Shown piece after piece: positions 16,192-26,898 of a stretch of 64,000 nucleotides of DNA. A program made the position numbers and the translations under genes. The DNA is from Candidatus Planktophila sp. (GTDB taxonomy: Bacteria > Actinomycetota > Actinomycetes > Nanopelagicales > Nanopelagicaceae), in NCBI GenBank assembly GCA_030681675.1, contig JAUXRP010000003.1, forward strand, positions 124,001-188,000, in the 5' to 3' direction. The notes under the pieces were generated by a model. That model was given only the letters and a program-made list of their open reading frames with translations. It had not been told where the DNA came from and searched no databases. The first letter of the stretch is position 1. Every line of letters starts with the position of its first letter.

Positions 16192-17292
16192 TCAGTGCTC
16201 AATCTCACTAGCCAACTTAGCGATAGATTTTCGTAGATTAGAGCGATCATTAACCTCAATCAAGGTCGATTTCTGACTCTCTGCCAAATTTACTGCACGG
16301 GAATCTCGGGCAATGACCCGAACATTTAATGGTCGAAGTGGGGTGGTAATAGCTAAGAATTTAGACTCTTCCTCGGCCCCTTTACGCCCTGGCGAACGCA
16401 TATTGAGAGTGAAACTAAGGCCACTTCTAATTGAAGTTGTTTCGATCAATGCACTGACTTGCTCAAGCCGATGAAATCCTAGGACATCAGGGCGCGCAAC
16501 AACCATTAGCTCATCTCCTAGATCGCAAGACCAAGTGGTGACCGTCGAAGTCCATCGACGATCTGTCAAGCGATTTGATAATCCAGATATTGATCCGAGA
16601 TCGATAATAATTCTGTCAAATGAATCTGTCGCACTCTCCATAAGTGCTTGCACAGATCTCACTTGGTCTTGAGTGATTTCAGCAATCGAAAACATAGGAG
16701 CAATTGTTCGCCACCCTATATCGCTCTTAACGTTTCGAACTGCAAGCAAAGCTGCAATGGAAGGTGCGCGGAAATTTGCATCTATAAGCAGTGTTGATTT
16801 CTCAAGAACACTCAGCTCCATTGCAATGTTAATAGCCAAAGTTGTACAGCCAGTATTGCTGCCAGCAGACCCGATAGCAAGAACGTGTGCTCTTCTCTTC
16901 TTACTCTGCATTTGTGTACTTTGACGCAGCATAGGAGCACGAACAAATCCTCGAACTAGGCTTACTAAATCTGTGGCACTACTTGGTAATCTGTGCATCT
17001 CTCCCAAGTAAGAATCTTCACTGGGTGTTTCAGAAAACCCTATTACCTGTTTCACACGTAAAGTGATTGCATCAAGACGTTCCCGAGTTACTCCTGATAA
17101 ATCTGGAGCGAAGATCAGCATAGCGGTCTCAGCGAGCTCTGAATTATTGAGAATGAAACTCTCAAGAGAATCGATATCAATAGCTCGAAAAACTACACTC
17201 CAACCTTGCGCAAAGAGAGTGCTAGCTATAAATCCCTCAGTCGGCGCGCTAGCGATGGCGGTTATTACCGTTGGAAGTTCGAGATCAGACAT
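16192..17292 (-). CDS. CpaE/MinD-like ATPase family protein with degenerate P-loop
   Basis: 366 residues. A receiver-like N-terminal half (about 10-115) is followed by a ParA/MinD fold: AIGSAGSNTGCTTLAINIAMEL (about 139-160, split here only to locate it), LLIDANF with Asp171, and IIIDLGS. In the P-loop position the deviant-Walker Lys and the Walker Lys are replaced (Gly and Cys, residue 149), so ATP hydrolysis is doubtful. Relatives localise Flp pili or act as septum-site proteins. It overlaps the SAF gene by eight bases; no other pilus gene is near. Confidence 0.75.
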   Translation of the reverse strand: MSDLELPTVITAIASAPTEGFIASTLFAQGWSVVFRAIDIDSLESFILNNSELAETAMLIFAPDLSGVTRERLDAITLRVKQVIGFSETPSEDSYLGEMHRLPSSATDLVSLVRGFVRAPMLRQSTQMQSKKRRAHVLAIGSAGSNTGCTTLAINIAMELSVLEKSTLLIDANFRAPSIAALLAVRNVKSDIGWRTIAPMFSIAEITQDQVRSVQALMESATDSFDRIIIDLGSISGLSNRLTDRRWTSTVTTWSCDLGDELMVVARPDVLGFHRLEQVSALIETTSIRSGLSFTLNMRSPGRKGAEEESKFLAITTPLRPLNVRVIARDSRAVNLAESQKSTLIEVNDRSNLRKSIAKLASEIEH

Positions 17293-17884
17293 GAGAACGA
17301 ACTATGACTAAACGCCCGTGAGTAGTTGCTGTCAGTAGGCGTAAAACTTGCGTCTCTTCAACAGAGATGGTCAGCGCGGCGTCAGTACCAAAGTTCTTAC
17401 TACTTTGATCAAAGTTTAAAAGTATTACTCCACCTAAGATGAGGATAGGTTGCACGGGCATTTCTCCATTTTGACTATCGATTACCCAATAGATATCGAG
17501 GGCTTCACCAACTTGAATTCCTGCAGCAAGATCTACGCTGCGAATGCTTACTGGGACCGCGCTTGCCGCCGGGAGATTGCTTGACGAATTCACATCTTGA
17601 CTATTTAAAATTTCGCCAGCTTCAATCTTCGTAACCACTACTAGGCCTCGTGGATCATCAAAAGAATTTAAGTACAGCGATGCACTTGAACCCAAATCAA
17701 GATGCTCGCGATGTACATCCCCAGACACAATCTGATGTCCAGGTGCCATGCCTGCAGTGGCGACCCAATAGTCACTACCCCGTTGCGAGAGGAAAGTGAG
17801 AGCGAATGCTGACAGGAAAGATGCTCCTATCAAGGTGAGGGCTAATGGGGTGCGCGAGCGTGAGGAATCTTTTTTGTATGACAT
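17285..17884 (-). CDS. SAF-domain (CpaB/RcpC-like) membrane-anchored protein
   Basis: 199 residues. A short basic start, one membrane helix (about 14-30), then an SAF domain (about 40-105) with the pattern GHQIVSGDV and IEAGEILNSQDV, like the first part of Flp pilus protein CpaB. It is shorter than CpaB and lacks the full RcpC domain. Translationally coupled to the CpaE-like gene (eight-base overlap). The pair without secretin, ATPase or pilin genes may have an envelope role other than pili; inference only. Confidence 0.7.
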   Translation of the reverse strand: MSYKKDSSRSRTPLALTLIGASFLSAFALTFLSQRGSDYWVATAGMAPGHQIVSGDVHREHLDLGSSASLYLNSFDDPRGLVVVTKIEAGEILNSQDVNSSSNLPAASAVPVSIRSVDLAAGIQVGEALDIYWVIDSQNGEMPVQPILILGGVILLNFDQSSKNFGTDAALTISVEETQVLRLLTATTHGRLVIVRSHV

Positions 17885-18007
17885 GGTGAGAACTCAATGC
17901 TATTGCCGCAGAACCTACCCCTCCTTATCCACACTCATCCATCTGTATGAGTAAAGCTCCACCAATTGGTTGAGGAGATTCCATTCGCAAAGGTTGAATC
18001 TAGCCTC

Positions 18008-18535
18008 ATGACTACTAATCCGAACTACAACGAGTTACCCACATTCAATGCAATCACACTCACCGCCATTTCCAGTGATGAGGATGAGGACTGGCTACAC
18101 CCTATTCTTGAGATTTTTCGGCCACGCCTGCTTCCTGCTATTGAAAAAAAGAGCAAGCTCTATTCTGTACCAAGCACCTTCGATGATGAGTTTGATCCTG
18201 ATTTTGCTCCTGAACCAACTTCTACTCAAGACCTACCAGAGCTAAAGGAGTGGTGCAAAAATTTCGCACGAAATGTTCTCGAAATTTATGCTGGACGACG
18301 AACACCTGCGCAATTAACTAAGGCCCTTCACCATCGAATCTTTAATGAATTACTTGGCAATTCTGGGAGCCAGAAGGATGTGGGCCACATAAGAAAAGTG
18401 CATATAGACGAACCGCTAGATGGTGTTTGTGAAGCGACCGTTACAGTTCGATTCGGCGATCGCTTACGGGCGCTTACCTTCAGATTTGAAGGTGTTGATG
18501 GTCGTTGGCTTTGTACTGCGCTCTCACTTCTCTAA
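18008..18535 (+). CDS. Rv3235-family protein
   Basis: 175 residues. The C-terminal half (about 80-175) has the pattern of the Rv3235/DUF6459 family: a helical segment [12 protein letters not shown], then [28 protein letters not shown]. The N-terminal half is acidic and low-complexity. The family lies beside secA in many actinobacteria and has no defined function. The start at 18008 has GAATCT six bases upstream; a TTG at 17966 is an alternative. Shares a four-base stop overlap (CTAA) with secA. Confidence 0.75.
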   Translation: MTTNPNYNELPTFNAITLTAISSDEDEDWLHPILEIFRPRLLPAIEKKSKLYSVPSTFDDEFDPDFAPEPTSTQDLPELKEWCKNFARNVLEIYAGRRTPAQLTKALHHRIFNELLGNSGSQKDVGHIRKVHIDEPLDGVCEATVTVRFGDRLRALTFRFEGVDGRWLCTALSLL

Positions 18536-21204
18536 GCCGCGCCATGACAGCGCTTAAACTTTTTCCCAGATCCGCAAGGGCATGGTGCATTCCTAGAGAC
18601 CTGACCTGTGGTTTTTACGCCAGTTTCGTCCGCGGCCGTGTACTGCAAACCTGATGCAAGAAGGGGTTTTGCTTCAAGGCCCACCCCAGTTACCTCATTG
18701 CTTGAGGTCTCAACAGTGATTTCAATATTGAAAAGAAAACTGGCAATCTCTTCCTTTATTGCATCCATCATCGCAGAAAAGAGTTCATATCCCTCGCGTT
18801 GGTATTCAACCAATGGATCGCGTTGGGCCATTGCGCGAAGTCCAATTCCCTCTTGAAGATAATCCATTTCATATAAGTGTTCGCGCCACTTCTTATCTAG
18901 AACCGAAAGTAAGACTTTACGCTCCAACTCGCGCATAACTTCGGGACCTAAATTTTCTTCACGTGTGGCATATGCTTTTTCGCAATCCTCAATGATCCGT
19001 GCAGTCAGATAATCCGCATCCAGAGCATTACGCGATCCAACCGAAGCAATTAAATCTTCGATGGTAAATGAGATTGGATAAATAGTCTTTAGTGCCTTCC
19101 AAAGTGTTTCCAAATCCCATTCTTCGGCATAGCCATTTGACGTTGCAATTGTTACATATGCCGTCAATGTCTCACGAACAAAATCAGCTACTTGCGCTTT
19201 AATATCTTGACCTTCAAGCACTAACCGGCGCTCACCATAAACAACTTGACGTTGGCGATTCATAACATCGTCGTATTTCAAAACATTCTTTCGCATTTCA
19301 AAGTTCTGAGCTTCGACCTGCGTTTGGGCAGAACGAATTGCATTACTTACCATCTTGGATTCAATAGGCGCATCTTCAGGAATTCCTGCTGCGGTCAAAA
19401 ATCGCTCAACCATTCCTGAGTTAAATCGACGCATGAGTTCATCCTGCAAGGAGAGATAGAAACGAGACTCTCCCGGATCGCCTTGGCGCCCTGAACGTCC
19501 GCGCAATTGATTGTCGATTCGGCGAGATTCGTGACGTTCAGTTCCTAGAACATAGAGCCCACCCAATGCAATAACATCTTCGTGACCTTTAGTAACGGCC
19601 GCTTTCTGTCGTGCAATTTCGGACGGCCAAGCAGCTTCATACTCATCTGCATTTTCAACAGGAGATATTCCGCGACGTTGAAGTTCGAAATCTGCCATGA
19701 ACTCTGGGTTTCCACCAAGCATGATGTCAGTACCTCGGCCGGCCATGTTTGTTGCCACAGTAACTGCGCCTAGAGTTCCAGCTCGGGCAATGATTGCCGC
19801 TTCGCGTTCATGATGTTTAGCATTGAGCACTTCATGAGGTACACCTGATTTACGAAGAAACGCAGAGAGCTCTTCTGATTTTTCAACACTAACAGTTCCA
19901 ACCAGCACTGGTTGTCCCTTGCGATGTTTTTCGGCAATATCTGCCGTTACAGCTGCAAATTTACCTTCCTCGGATTTGTACACTAAATCAGCTTGATCAA
20001 TGCGAATCATTTCACGGTTAGTTGGAATAGGAACAACACCGAGTTTATAGATTTGATAGAACTCTGATGCCTCGGTCATCGCCGTACCTGTCATGCCCGA
20101 TAATTTAGAATATAGCCGGAAATAGTTTTGTAAAGTGATTGTCGCTAATGTTTGATTTTCATCTTTAATTTCAATTCGTTCTTTAGCTTCTAATGCTTGG
20201 TGTAAGCCTTCACTGTAGCGACGTCCCGCCAACATGCGTCCAGTGTGTTCATCAACAATTAAGAGTTCGCCATTCATCACAACATAGTCTTTATCGCGCT
20301 TAAATAACTCTTTAGCACGCACAGCATTATTTAAGTAACCAATCATTGGTGTATTAGCTGCCTCATAAAGATTACCAATTTGCAGCAATTCTTCAACCTT
20401 CGTAACGCCTTCTTCTAGAATTCCAACAGTCTTCTTCTTCTCATCCACTTCATAGTGCACGTTACGTTGCAATTTTCCTACATGATTTGCAAATTCGACG
20501 TACCACTTGGTTGCTTTATCGGCAGGACCGCTGATAATCAAAGGTGTCCGTGCCTCATCAATCAAAATTGAGTCGACCTCATCGACTACTGCAAAGTAGT
20601 GATCTCTTTGAACACACTCTTCGAGCGACCACGCCATATTGTCACGTAGATAATCGAAACCAAACTCATTATTAGTACCATATGTAATATCTGCTAAGTA
20701 AGCTTCGCGCCGTTCGGCCGGTGACATATTGGCCAGAATTACTCCAACTTTTAATCCTAAGAAACGGTGGATACGGCCCATCCACTCACTATCGCGCTCG
20801 GCTAAGTAATCGTTTGTGGTAACCACATGGACACCACGACCGGCTAGGGCGTTTAAATACGACGGTAAGGTCGCTACAAGAGTCTTTCCTTCACCTGTAC
20901 GCATTTCAGCGATATTGCCTCGATGCAGAGCGGCCCCGCCCATTATCTGAACGTCATAATGGCGTTGACCTAAAGTTCTCTTGGCCGCCTCTCGAACAAC
21001 GGCAAAGGCTTCAGGTAGTAACTCTTCAAGGGTTTCACCATCTGTGAAGCGCTTCTGGAACTCAGGAGTCTGGGCTCGAAGCTGCGCATCTGAGAGTGCG
21101 CTGATTCGGGCCTCATGTCCGTTGACGAGATCGGCAACTTTGCCGAGTTCACGAAGTAGGCGTCCTTCTCCTGCACGCATAATTCTGTCAAAAAACGCTG
21201 GCAT
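18532..21204 (-). CDS. secA: Preprotein translocase ATPase SecA
   Basis: 890 residues, the housekeeping SecA (SecA1 type). [14 protein letters not shown] (Walker A), [20 protein letters not shown] (Walker B and preprotein-binding region), [32 protein letters not shown] and the C-terminal Zn motif [14 protein letters not shown] are all present. It drives secretion of unfolded proteins through SecYEG. The ATG at 21204 has AAAGGG upstream. Neighbours Rv3235-family and ComF match the actinobacterial order, but the HPF gene usually between ComF and SecA is elsewhere. Confidence 0.98.
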   Translation of the reverse strand: MPAFFDRIMRAGEGRLLRELGKVADLVNGHEARISALSDAQLRAQTPEFQKRFTDGETLEELLPEAFAVVREAAKRTLGQRHYDVQIMGGAALHRGNIAEMRTGEGKTLVATLPSYLNALAGRGVHVVTTNDYLAERDSEWMGRIHRFLGLKVGVILANMSPAERREAYLADITYGTNNEFGFDYLRDNMAWSLEECVQRDHYFAVVDEVDSILIDEARTPLIISGPADKATKWYVEFANHVGKLQRNVHYEVDEKKKTVGILEEGVTKVEELLQIGNLYEAANTPMIGYLNNAVRAKELFKRDKDYVVMNGELLIVDEHTGRMLAGRRYSEGLHQALEAKERIEIKDENQTLATITLQNYFRLYSKLSGMTGTAMTEASEFYQIYKLGVVPIPTNREMIRIDQADLVYKSEEGKFAAVTADIAEKHRKGQPVLVGTVSVEKSEELSAFLRKSGVPHEVLNAKHHEREAAIIARAGTLGAVTVATNMAGRGTDIMLGGNPEFMADFELQRRGISPVENADEYEAAWPSEIARQKAAVTKGHEDVIALGGLYVLGTERHESRRIDNQLRGRSGRQGDPGESRFYLSLQDELMRRFNSGMVERFLTAAGIPEDAPIESKMVSNAIRSAQTQVEAQNFEMRKNVLKYDDVMNRQRQVVYGERRLVLEGQDIKAQVADFVRETLTAYVTIATSNGYAEEWDLETLWKALKTIYPISFTIEDLIASVGSRNALDADYLTARIIEDCEKAYATREENLGPEVMRELERKVLLSVLDKKWREHLYEMDYLQEGIGLRAMAQRDPLVEYQREGYELFSAMMDAIKEEIASFLFNIEITVETSSNEVTGVGLEAKPLLASGLQYTAADETGVKTTGQVSRNAPCPCGSGKKFKRCHGAA

Positions 21205-21243
21205 CACTGGCCCTTTCGCACAACATAGCTCGAATCAACTCTC

Positions 21244-21879
21244 CTATCGTAGAGGTTGAGCCACACAAGCGGTAACTGAGGCAAGAACATGTAAGCCTCG
21301 GAGCCTTAAAACCCTTGCCGCCTCAGTGAGGGTGGCCCCTGTCGTCACTACGTCATCTATCAGAATCAGATCACCGCGGGGAAATGCACCTCGTTTGAGG
21401 GCGAAAGCTCCCTGCATATTCTCGACTCGAGCAGTTGCATTCAGACCGCTCTGATCAACAACTTTTCGGCACAGCTCAAGTGAATCAGAAACAGGAAGGT
21501 CCAGCTGCCTGCCGATTTTGGACGTGATATCAACGACAAAACTTCGGCCCCTTCTTCGCCGAGCAGAAGGCGATGAGGGAATAGGCACTAATCGAATATT
21601 GTGATCATCAAAACGCGCTAGTGAGAGTACATGAATAATTGAATCAATTACTAGCGTGTCCGCTCCTGCGAGCCCATTCTCCTTTGCTGCCAGAATTATT
21701 TTGCTTGCTATTGGTGAATATATCACCCCAGAATGAACTTGAAGGTTTGCAATTTGGGTTGAGTAATAATGAGGATGCCACTCGCGTCGACACTTCGCAC
21801 AAATGGGTAATCCAATTACTTTGCAACCGAAACATCGTGTAGGAAAAAGTAATTGACCAAACTCTTCAATACGTTGCAT
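21244..21879 (-). CDS. ComF-family phosphoribosyltransferase-like protein
   Basis: 211 residues. An N-terminal double zinc-finger like stretch CFGCKVIGLPICAKC (about 17-31) and the C-terminal PRPP-binding loop LILIDDVVTTGAT (about 170-182) define the ComF family, tied to DNA uptake or purine salvage-like chemistry without proven activity. TACTCT lies exactly six bases before the ATG, so it likely has its own leaderless promoter although it follows mtrB on the same strand by 48 bases. Confidence 0.85.
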   Translation of the reverse strand: MQRIEEFGQLLFPTRCFGCKVIGLPICAKCRREWHPHYYSTQIANLQVHSGVIYSPIASKIILAAKENGLAGADTLVIDSIIHVLSLARFDDHNIRLVPIPSSPSARRRRGRSFVVDITSKIGRQLDLPVSDSLELCRKVVDQSGLNATARVENMQGAFALKRGAFPRGDLILIDDVVTTGATLTEAARVLRLRGLHVLASVTACVAQPLR

Positions 21880-21927
21880 CGACTAAGAGTATGAGTTGTC
21901 AACCAATCGAAAATTTGATTGTGGAAA

Positions 21928-23478
21928 CTAACCATGAACATCATCTGGCTGAAGTTTGATTAAGCGGGAACTGATACCTGACCACGCCTGGCGAGGAAGA
22001 GTCAGCACAAAGTGTGCACCTTTTCCTGGACGGCCCCACGCTTCAAGTTCACCGTTATGCAAACGCGCATCTTCAAGGGCAATTGAAAGGCCGAGCCCAG
22101 TGCCACCTCGAGTTCGAGCTCTAGAAGGATCGGCACGCCAGAATCGATCAAAGACTCTTATCAGATTGGCTTCATCCAAACCAATTCCAAAATCACGAAC
22201 TCCTATAGCCACATCTTCTTCACTAGAAATGATAGTAATGGCTATTGGTTTCTCTTCTGCATGATCAATTGCATTAGAAAATAAATTTCGTAAAATTCGC
22301 TCTACGCGCCTAATATCGGCCTTTATGTTCACTGACTCTGAAATTGAGTAAATGCGTAACTCTGTTGATCGTTCTTTAGCTACTAATGCCAAATCATCTG
22401 CGCAACGTCGGGCGAGCAGCACAATATCAAAATCTACAGCCTCAAGAACTGCCACCTCGGCATCAAAGCGACTGATCTCCAGTAAGTCTTCCAGCAACCT
22501 CTCGAACCTATCAAGTTGAGCAATCATGAGTTGAGCGCTTCGAGCAACTACGGGGTCGAAATTTTCCCTTGCAGTGTTAATAACCTCTGACGCCATACGC
22601 AAAGTTGTAAGTGGGGTGCGTAGCTCATGTGAAACATCTGATACGAAACGCTGTTGCACCCGTGACAGGTTTTCTAGTCTAGCGAACTGCTTTTCTAGAG
22701 ATTCTGCCATCTCATTAAAAGCATGGCCAAGCGTAGAAATCTCATCTTGTGAGTGAACGTTCATGCGCTGTAGGAAATCACCAGCTGTAAATCTCGTTGC
22801 AATATGGGCAGCTTCACGCACGGGGCGTACAACTTGCCTAACTACAAGCCAGGTTATTAGAGCTATAAGAAGAACCAAGAAAAACCCAGTTAAAAGAAGG
22901 TAGCGTTGAATGAGATTGAGAGTTGCACTTTGATTTGCCAAGGAGAAAAGCATGTACATCTCGTACTGCCCAGCGTTAGGAATTAAAACTTTCTCGCCAA
23001 AAGCAAGACCTGAAATACTCTCGCCTCCGATATAGCGAATGCGAATATAACTCCAAGCTATATCGTCACTGGTACGAACTTTCTTGCTAAGAGATGCCGG
23101 AATCGCTTCCGGATCAACTAAGTTCGAACTTATCTCATAATTTAGTTTTCTGGTATTTCCATAACTTTTTAAAAACACCACATCACGCGCATTTTCATTA
23201 GTAGTGAGCGATGTTGCTGATGCAATTACATCATCAATTACTTTCCGAACAGCGGCATCTTTTTCGCCTTGAGCTAAAACTAGTCGATATTTGGCATTGA
23301 AGATGGTAGATCTCGCCTCAATCATCGCTGAATCTAGATTCACTTGCTTTATTCCCTTTGATAACTGCGAATTGAGCGCTGAGCCCGCGACATAAATAAC
23401 ACTAAGAGAGAGCACGACAGTTGAGATTATGACTTTTAGCGCAAGTGAGTTGCGAAAAGTAGAGATGAAGCGATTCAT
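21928..23478 (-). CDS. mtrB: Sensor histidine kinase MtrB
   Basis: 516 residues: membrane helix about 13-32, long extracytoplasmic region to about 190, helix about 192-213, HAMP (to about 265), H-box DVSHELRTPLTTLRMASEV, then HATPase with FSNAIDHAEEKPI, DFGIGLDE and GGTGLGLSIA. Position two bases after mtrA and next to sahH identifies MtrB, which controls cell-wall and division genes in actinobacteria. The lipoprotein gene lpqB that normally follows mtrB is absent; ComF follows directly. Confidence 0.93.
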   Translation of the reverse strand: MNRFISTFRNSLALKVIISTVVLSLSVIYVAGSALNSQLSKGIKQVNLDSAMIEARSTIFNAKYRLVLAQGEKDAAVRKVIDDVIASATSLTTNENARDVVFLKSYGNTRKLNYEISSNLVDPEAIPASLSKKVRTSDDIAWSYIRIRYIGGESISGLAFGEKVLIPNAGQYEMYMLFSLANQSATLNLIQRYLLLTGFFLVLLIALITWLVVRQVVRPVREAAHIATRFTAGDFLQRMNVHSQDEISTLGHAFNEMAESLEKQFARLENLSRVQQRFVSDVSHELRTPLTTLRMASEVINTARENFDPVVARSAQLMIAQLDRFERLLEDLLEISRFDAEVAVLEAVDFDIVLLARRCADDLALVAKERSTELRIYSISESVNIKADIRRVERILRNLFSNAIDHAEEKPIAITIISSEEDVAIGVRDFGIGLDEANLIRVFDRFWRADPSRARTRGGTGLGLSIALEDARLHNGELEAWGRPGKGAHFVLTLPRQAWSGISSRLIKLQPDDVHG

Positions 23479-23480
23479 GA

Positions 23481-24167
23481 TTAGGAACCGCCCAAAACTC
23501 CAGCTTTGTAGCCCACGCCACGTATGGTTATTACTAATTCTGGTCGCTCTGCATCATGTTCAATTTTTGCTCGCAACCTTTGCACATGCACATTTACCAA
23601 ACGAGTATCGGTTGAGTGACGATATCCCCACACTTCACTGAGTAATGCATCGCGCGAAAATACTCGACCTGGTTCTTTTGCGAGCGCTACAAGCAAATCA
23701 AACTCAAGTCGAGTAAGTGCGATTTGTTTGCCGGCGCGTAAAACTTGGTGGGCTGCAACGTCTATAGCTAGATCTCCGATTGTCAAAAGACCTGAAATAT
23801 CGGTATTTGTTCGTCGCAGGCGAGTGCGAATTCGTGCAACTAGCTCTGAGGGATGCTTGAAAGGTTTAATCATGTAATCATCGGCACCGGCTTCAAGGCC
23901 CCTCACAACATCAAAAGAATCACCTTTGGCACTAAGCATGATTATCGGCACCATTGATTCAGCCCGAATTAATTTACATACTTCAATACCATCAAGACCT
24001 GGCAACATAACGTCGAGCAGAACCAAATCTGGTGGATTGTTTCTGAAAACATCGAGAACTTCGTCGCCGCGACTTACTAAGTCAACGTCAATTCCTGCTC
24101 CGGTTAGAACTATTCCGAGCATTTCTGATAGGTCTTGATCGTCATCAACGACCATAACCAATGTCAT
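23481..24167 (-). CDS. mtrA: Response regulator MtrA
   Basis: 228 residues. Receiver with VDDDQDLSEML, phospho-Asp52 (VLLDVMLPGLDG), MIKPFK, then a winged helix with TRLEFDLLVALAKEPGRVFSRDALLSEVWGY, nearly standard for MtrA (long motif named by its ends). The start base is shared with the last base of sahH (one-base overlap), and mtrB begins two bases after the stop. The thymidylate kinase gene often found between sahH and mtrA is missing. Confidence 0.95.
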   Translation of the reverse strand: MTLVMVVDDDQDLSEMLGIVLTGAGIDVDLVSRGDEVLDVFRNNPPDLVLLDVMLPGLDGIEVCKLIRAESMVPIIMLSAKGDSFDVVRGLEAGADDYMIKPFKHPSELVARIRTRLRRTNTDISGLLTIGDLAIDVAAHQVLRAGKQIALTRLEFDLLVALAKEPGRVFSRDALLSEVWGYRHSTDTRLVNVHVQRLRAKIEHDAERPELVITIRGVGYKAGVLGGS

Positions 24168-25453
24168 TAGCTACCGTGCTCCCAAGAGTTCAAGTACATA
24201 TCCTGGGCGGGTGTAAGAATATCGATATGTCCGCCCATACTTATGAGCTTCAAGCTTGCAACTTCCTTATCGATATATGTTGGAACCTCGTGCACGCCAG
24301 GCTTTAGGTTCTTAGCTTCTCTTACTAAGTATTCGGCAGTGAGCGCTTGATCAGAGAAGGACATATCCATAACTGAGGCTGGGTGTCCTTCTGCCGCACC
24401 TAGGTTTACTAAACGACCCTCTGCTAGAAGTAACAAGCGGCGACCATCAGCCAAAACGTACTCATCGGTCTGGTGACGCATTTTTGAGTTCTTTGTCTTT
24501 GAATTTTGCTCTAACCATGCAACGTCAATTTCAATATCAAAGTGACCAGAGTTGGCCATAATTGCGCCATCTTTCATAACTTGAAAATGCTCTTCGCGTA
24601 AGACGTCACGATTTCCAGTTACAGTGATAAAGACATCTCCGACCTTTGCAGCGTCGATCATCGGCATTACACGGAAACCCTGCATCATGGCATCAAGGGC
24701 CTTTGTTGGATCGATTTCAGTAACAATGACATCGGCGCCCATTCCCTTTGCACGCTCTGCAACGCCTTTACCGCAATATCCAAAGCCTGCGACAACTAAG
24801 ATGCGTCCAGCAAGTAAGAAGTTAGTTGAACGGAAAACAGCATCAAGTGTCGATTGACCAGTTCCGTAGCGGTTATCGAACATGTGTTTAGTGTCAGTAT
24901 CATTAACAGCGATCATTGGGAATTCAAGGGCTCCGTCTTTTGCCATCTGGTTAAGGCGGATAACACCAGTTGTGGTCTCTTCACAGCCACCTGCGATATT
25001 AGGAATTAACTCTTTTCGTGTTGTATGGAGAGTATTTACAAGATCGCAGCCATCGTCAAAAACTTGGTGAGGTGCGATATCGAGGGCGGCGTTGATGTGC
25101 ACGTAGTAACCATCTCGATCAATGGCATTTCGAGCGAAGACGCTGATTCCGTATTCATGGACAAGTGCTGCTGCAGTGTCATCTTGTGTTGATAATGGAT
25201 TTGAAGCACAGAGAGCAATATCAGCGCCTCCCGCCTTTAAAACACGCATAAGGTTTGCAGTTTCAGTCGTGACATGCATGCAAGCAGCGATTCGCACGCC
25301 AGCAAAAGGCTGTGACTTTTCAAAACGCTCACGGATCTGAGCTAGAACCGGCATATTGCGTTCTGCCCACTCGATGCGCTTTCGACCTTGCGATGCAAGA
25401 GATGCATCGGCGATGTCATGGCGTGGAAGAGTTGCTGTAATTGGTGAGTTCAC
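24167..25453 (-). CDS. ahcY: S-adenosylhomocysteine hydrolase
   Basis: 428 residues. CMHVTTETANLMRVL (substrate site), the NAD-binding GFGYCGKGVAERAKGMGADV and GCEETTTGV are diagnostic. It splits S-adenosylhomocysteine to adenosine and homocysteine, feeding the methyl cycle. The length is short relative to mycobacterial SahH (about 495), as in forms without the insert. GTG start at 25453 with AAGGAG eight bases upstream. mtrA overlaps its stop by one base. Confidence 0.97.
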   Translation of the reverse strand: MNSPITATLPRHDIADASLASQGRKRIEWAERNMPVLAQIRERFEKSQPFAGVRIAACMHVTTETANLMRVLKAGGADIALCASNPLSTQDDTAAALVHEYGISVFARNAIDRDGYYVHINAALDIAPHQVFDDGCDLVNTLHTTRKELIPNIAGGCEETTTGVIRLNQMAKDGALEFPMIAVNDTDTKHMFDNRYGTGQSTLDAVFRSTNFLLAGRILVVAGFGYCGKGVAERAKGMGADVIVTEIDPTKALDAMMQGFRVMPMIDAAKVGDVFITVTGNRDVLREEHFQVMKDGAIMANSGHFDIEIDVAWLEQNSKTKNSKMRHQTDEYVLADGRRLLLLAEGRLVNLGAAEGHPASVMDMSFSDQALTAEYLVREAKNLKPGVHEVPTYIDKEVASLKLISMGGHIDILTPAQDMYLNSWEHGS

Positions 25454-25529
25454 GAAATGCTCCTTATGGACGAAACTGTAGGTGCTTAGGTTACTGCCTT
25501 GCTCCCTAAAGTGAGTAATGAGCCTTAGA

Positions 25530-26888
25530 TTAGCCGCGAATCAACGAGAGAACTTCATCACGTAGTGTGCCCATATCTCCAGCCAACTTAGCCTCAACAT
25601 TTAAGCGCAACAAAGGCTCAGTATTAGATGATCGGAGGTTGAACCACCACGTATCACCCAAGACACTTAAGCCATCCACGTGGTCGATTTCAACTCCAGA
25701 TCTCTCTGAGAAAGTTTGTTCAACGCTCCACAAAGCACCTTTTACATCAGTTACGGTGGAGTTAATCTCCCCACTTGAAACATACCTTTGATATGGCGCC
25801 AGAATCTGTGACATCGATTTTTTAGTCTCCCCTAAGGCTGCAATTGCATGGAGCGCGGCGAGTGCTCCTGAATCGGCACCCCAAAACTCTTTAAAGTAAA
25901 AGTGGCCTGAATGCTCTCCTCCAAATACTGCTCCACTTTCGGCCATCATCGCCTTGATATACGAGTGGCCTACCCGACTGCGAAGGCCAATGCCACCGTT
26001 TTCTTTTATCACTTCTAGCACTGCACGTGATGAAATCAGGTTGTAGATGATGGTTGAGCCGGGATATTTTATGAGTTCGCGGTGGGCTATTAATGAAGTT
26101 AAATCTGATGGGTTTATTGCAAGACCGTTTTCATCAACTAAAAAACACCTGTCGGCATCTCCATCAAATGCTAAGCCCAAGTCCGCTTTATGTTTTTTTA
26201 CGGCTTTTTGCAAGTCACGTAGATTTCTCGGATCAATTGGATTAGCTTCGTGATTTGGAAAACTCCCATCAAGCTCAAAAAATAATGGAATAACAGTGCA
26301 ATTCAAATGTGCAAAAATCGCTGGGGCCGTATGCCCGGCCATTCCATTTCCTGCGTCAATCACAATAGTGAGTGGCCGGATAGAGTCCAAGTTAACCAAC
26401 GTAAGTAAGTGCTCTACATATTCGTTAAGCATTTCTCGTTTAAATTCAGCACCGACTGAACGTATTTCGATGGGAGAGCCTTTACGAACAAAATTTTCAA
26501 TTGTTTGCAGACCTGTTTCTTTTCCTATTGGGCGGGCGCTACTAAAACACAATTTAATTCCATTGTATGCCGCTGGATTGTGGCTTGCAGTAAACATTGC
26601 GCCAGGCAGTCCAAGTTTCCCTGAAGCGAAATACAACATGTCTGTTGACGCAAGACCAATTCTCATTACATCCATCCCAGTTGAATTAACGCCAGCCGAG
26701 AAAGCTTGAGCCAACGATGGAGATGATGGGCGCATATCTTCGGCAACAATTACTGTTGCTGGTTCGCGCTCTTGCTGTAGAAAACGTGCAAAAGCTAAAC
26801 CTGTTGCGAAAGAAAAATCAGGCGTCAACTCTGTATCTACTAGCCCGCGAATATCGTAGGCCTTAAAAATATTTGGAATATGACTCAT
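25530..26888 (-). CDS. manB: Phosphomannomutase/phosphoglucomutase
   Basis: 452 residues of the alpha-D-phosphohexomutase family. FKAYDIRG start, phospho-Ser102 in TASHNPAAYNG, metal loop DGDADRC (about 239-245), GGEHSGH sugar loop and the C-terminal RSSNTEPLLRLNVEA phosphate loop. It should convert mannose-6-P to mannose-1-P for GDP-mannose, with ManC encoded 5 kb away on the same strand. Neighbours DUF3499, DUF5719 and whiB2 match the usual manB locus. The 76-base gap to ahcY holds only its ribosome-binding site. Confidence 0.92.
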   Translation of the reverse strand: MSHIPNIFKAYDIRGLVDTELTPDFSFATGLAFARFLQQEREPATVIVAEDMRPSSPSLAQAFSAGVNSTGMDVMRIGLASTDMLYFASGKLGLPGAMFTASHNPAAYNGIKLCFSSARPIGKETGLQTIENFVRKGSPIEIRSVGAEFKREMLNEYVEHLLTLVNLDSIRPLTIVIDAGNGMAGHTAPAIFAHLNCTVIPLFFELDGSFPNHEANPIDPRNLRDLQKAVKKHKADLGLAFDGDADRCFLVDENGLAINPSDLTSLIAHRELIKYPGSTIIYNLISSRAVLEVIKENGGIGLRSRVGHSYIKAMMAESGAVFGGEHSGHFYFKEFWGADSGALAALHAIAALGETKKSMSQILAPYQRYVSSGEINSTVTDVKGALWSVEQTFSERSGVEIDHVDGLSVLGDTWWFNLRSSNTEPLLRLNVEAKLAGDMGTLRDEVLSLIRG

Positions 26889-26898
26889 GTCAAATTTT

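Noticed and set aside
25454-25529. Possible SAH riboswitch before ahcY
   Set aside because: Only 76 bases after the manB stop; I could draw no convincing conserved stem set.
26296-26709. 137-codon plus-strand frame inside manB
   Set aside because: Antisense to a complete phosphomannomutase.
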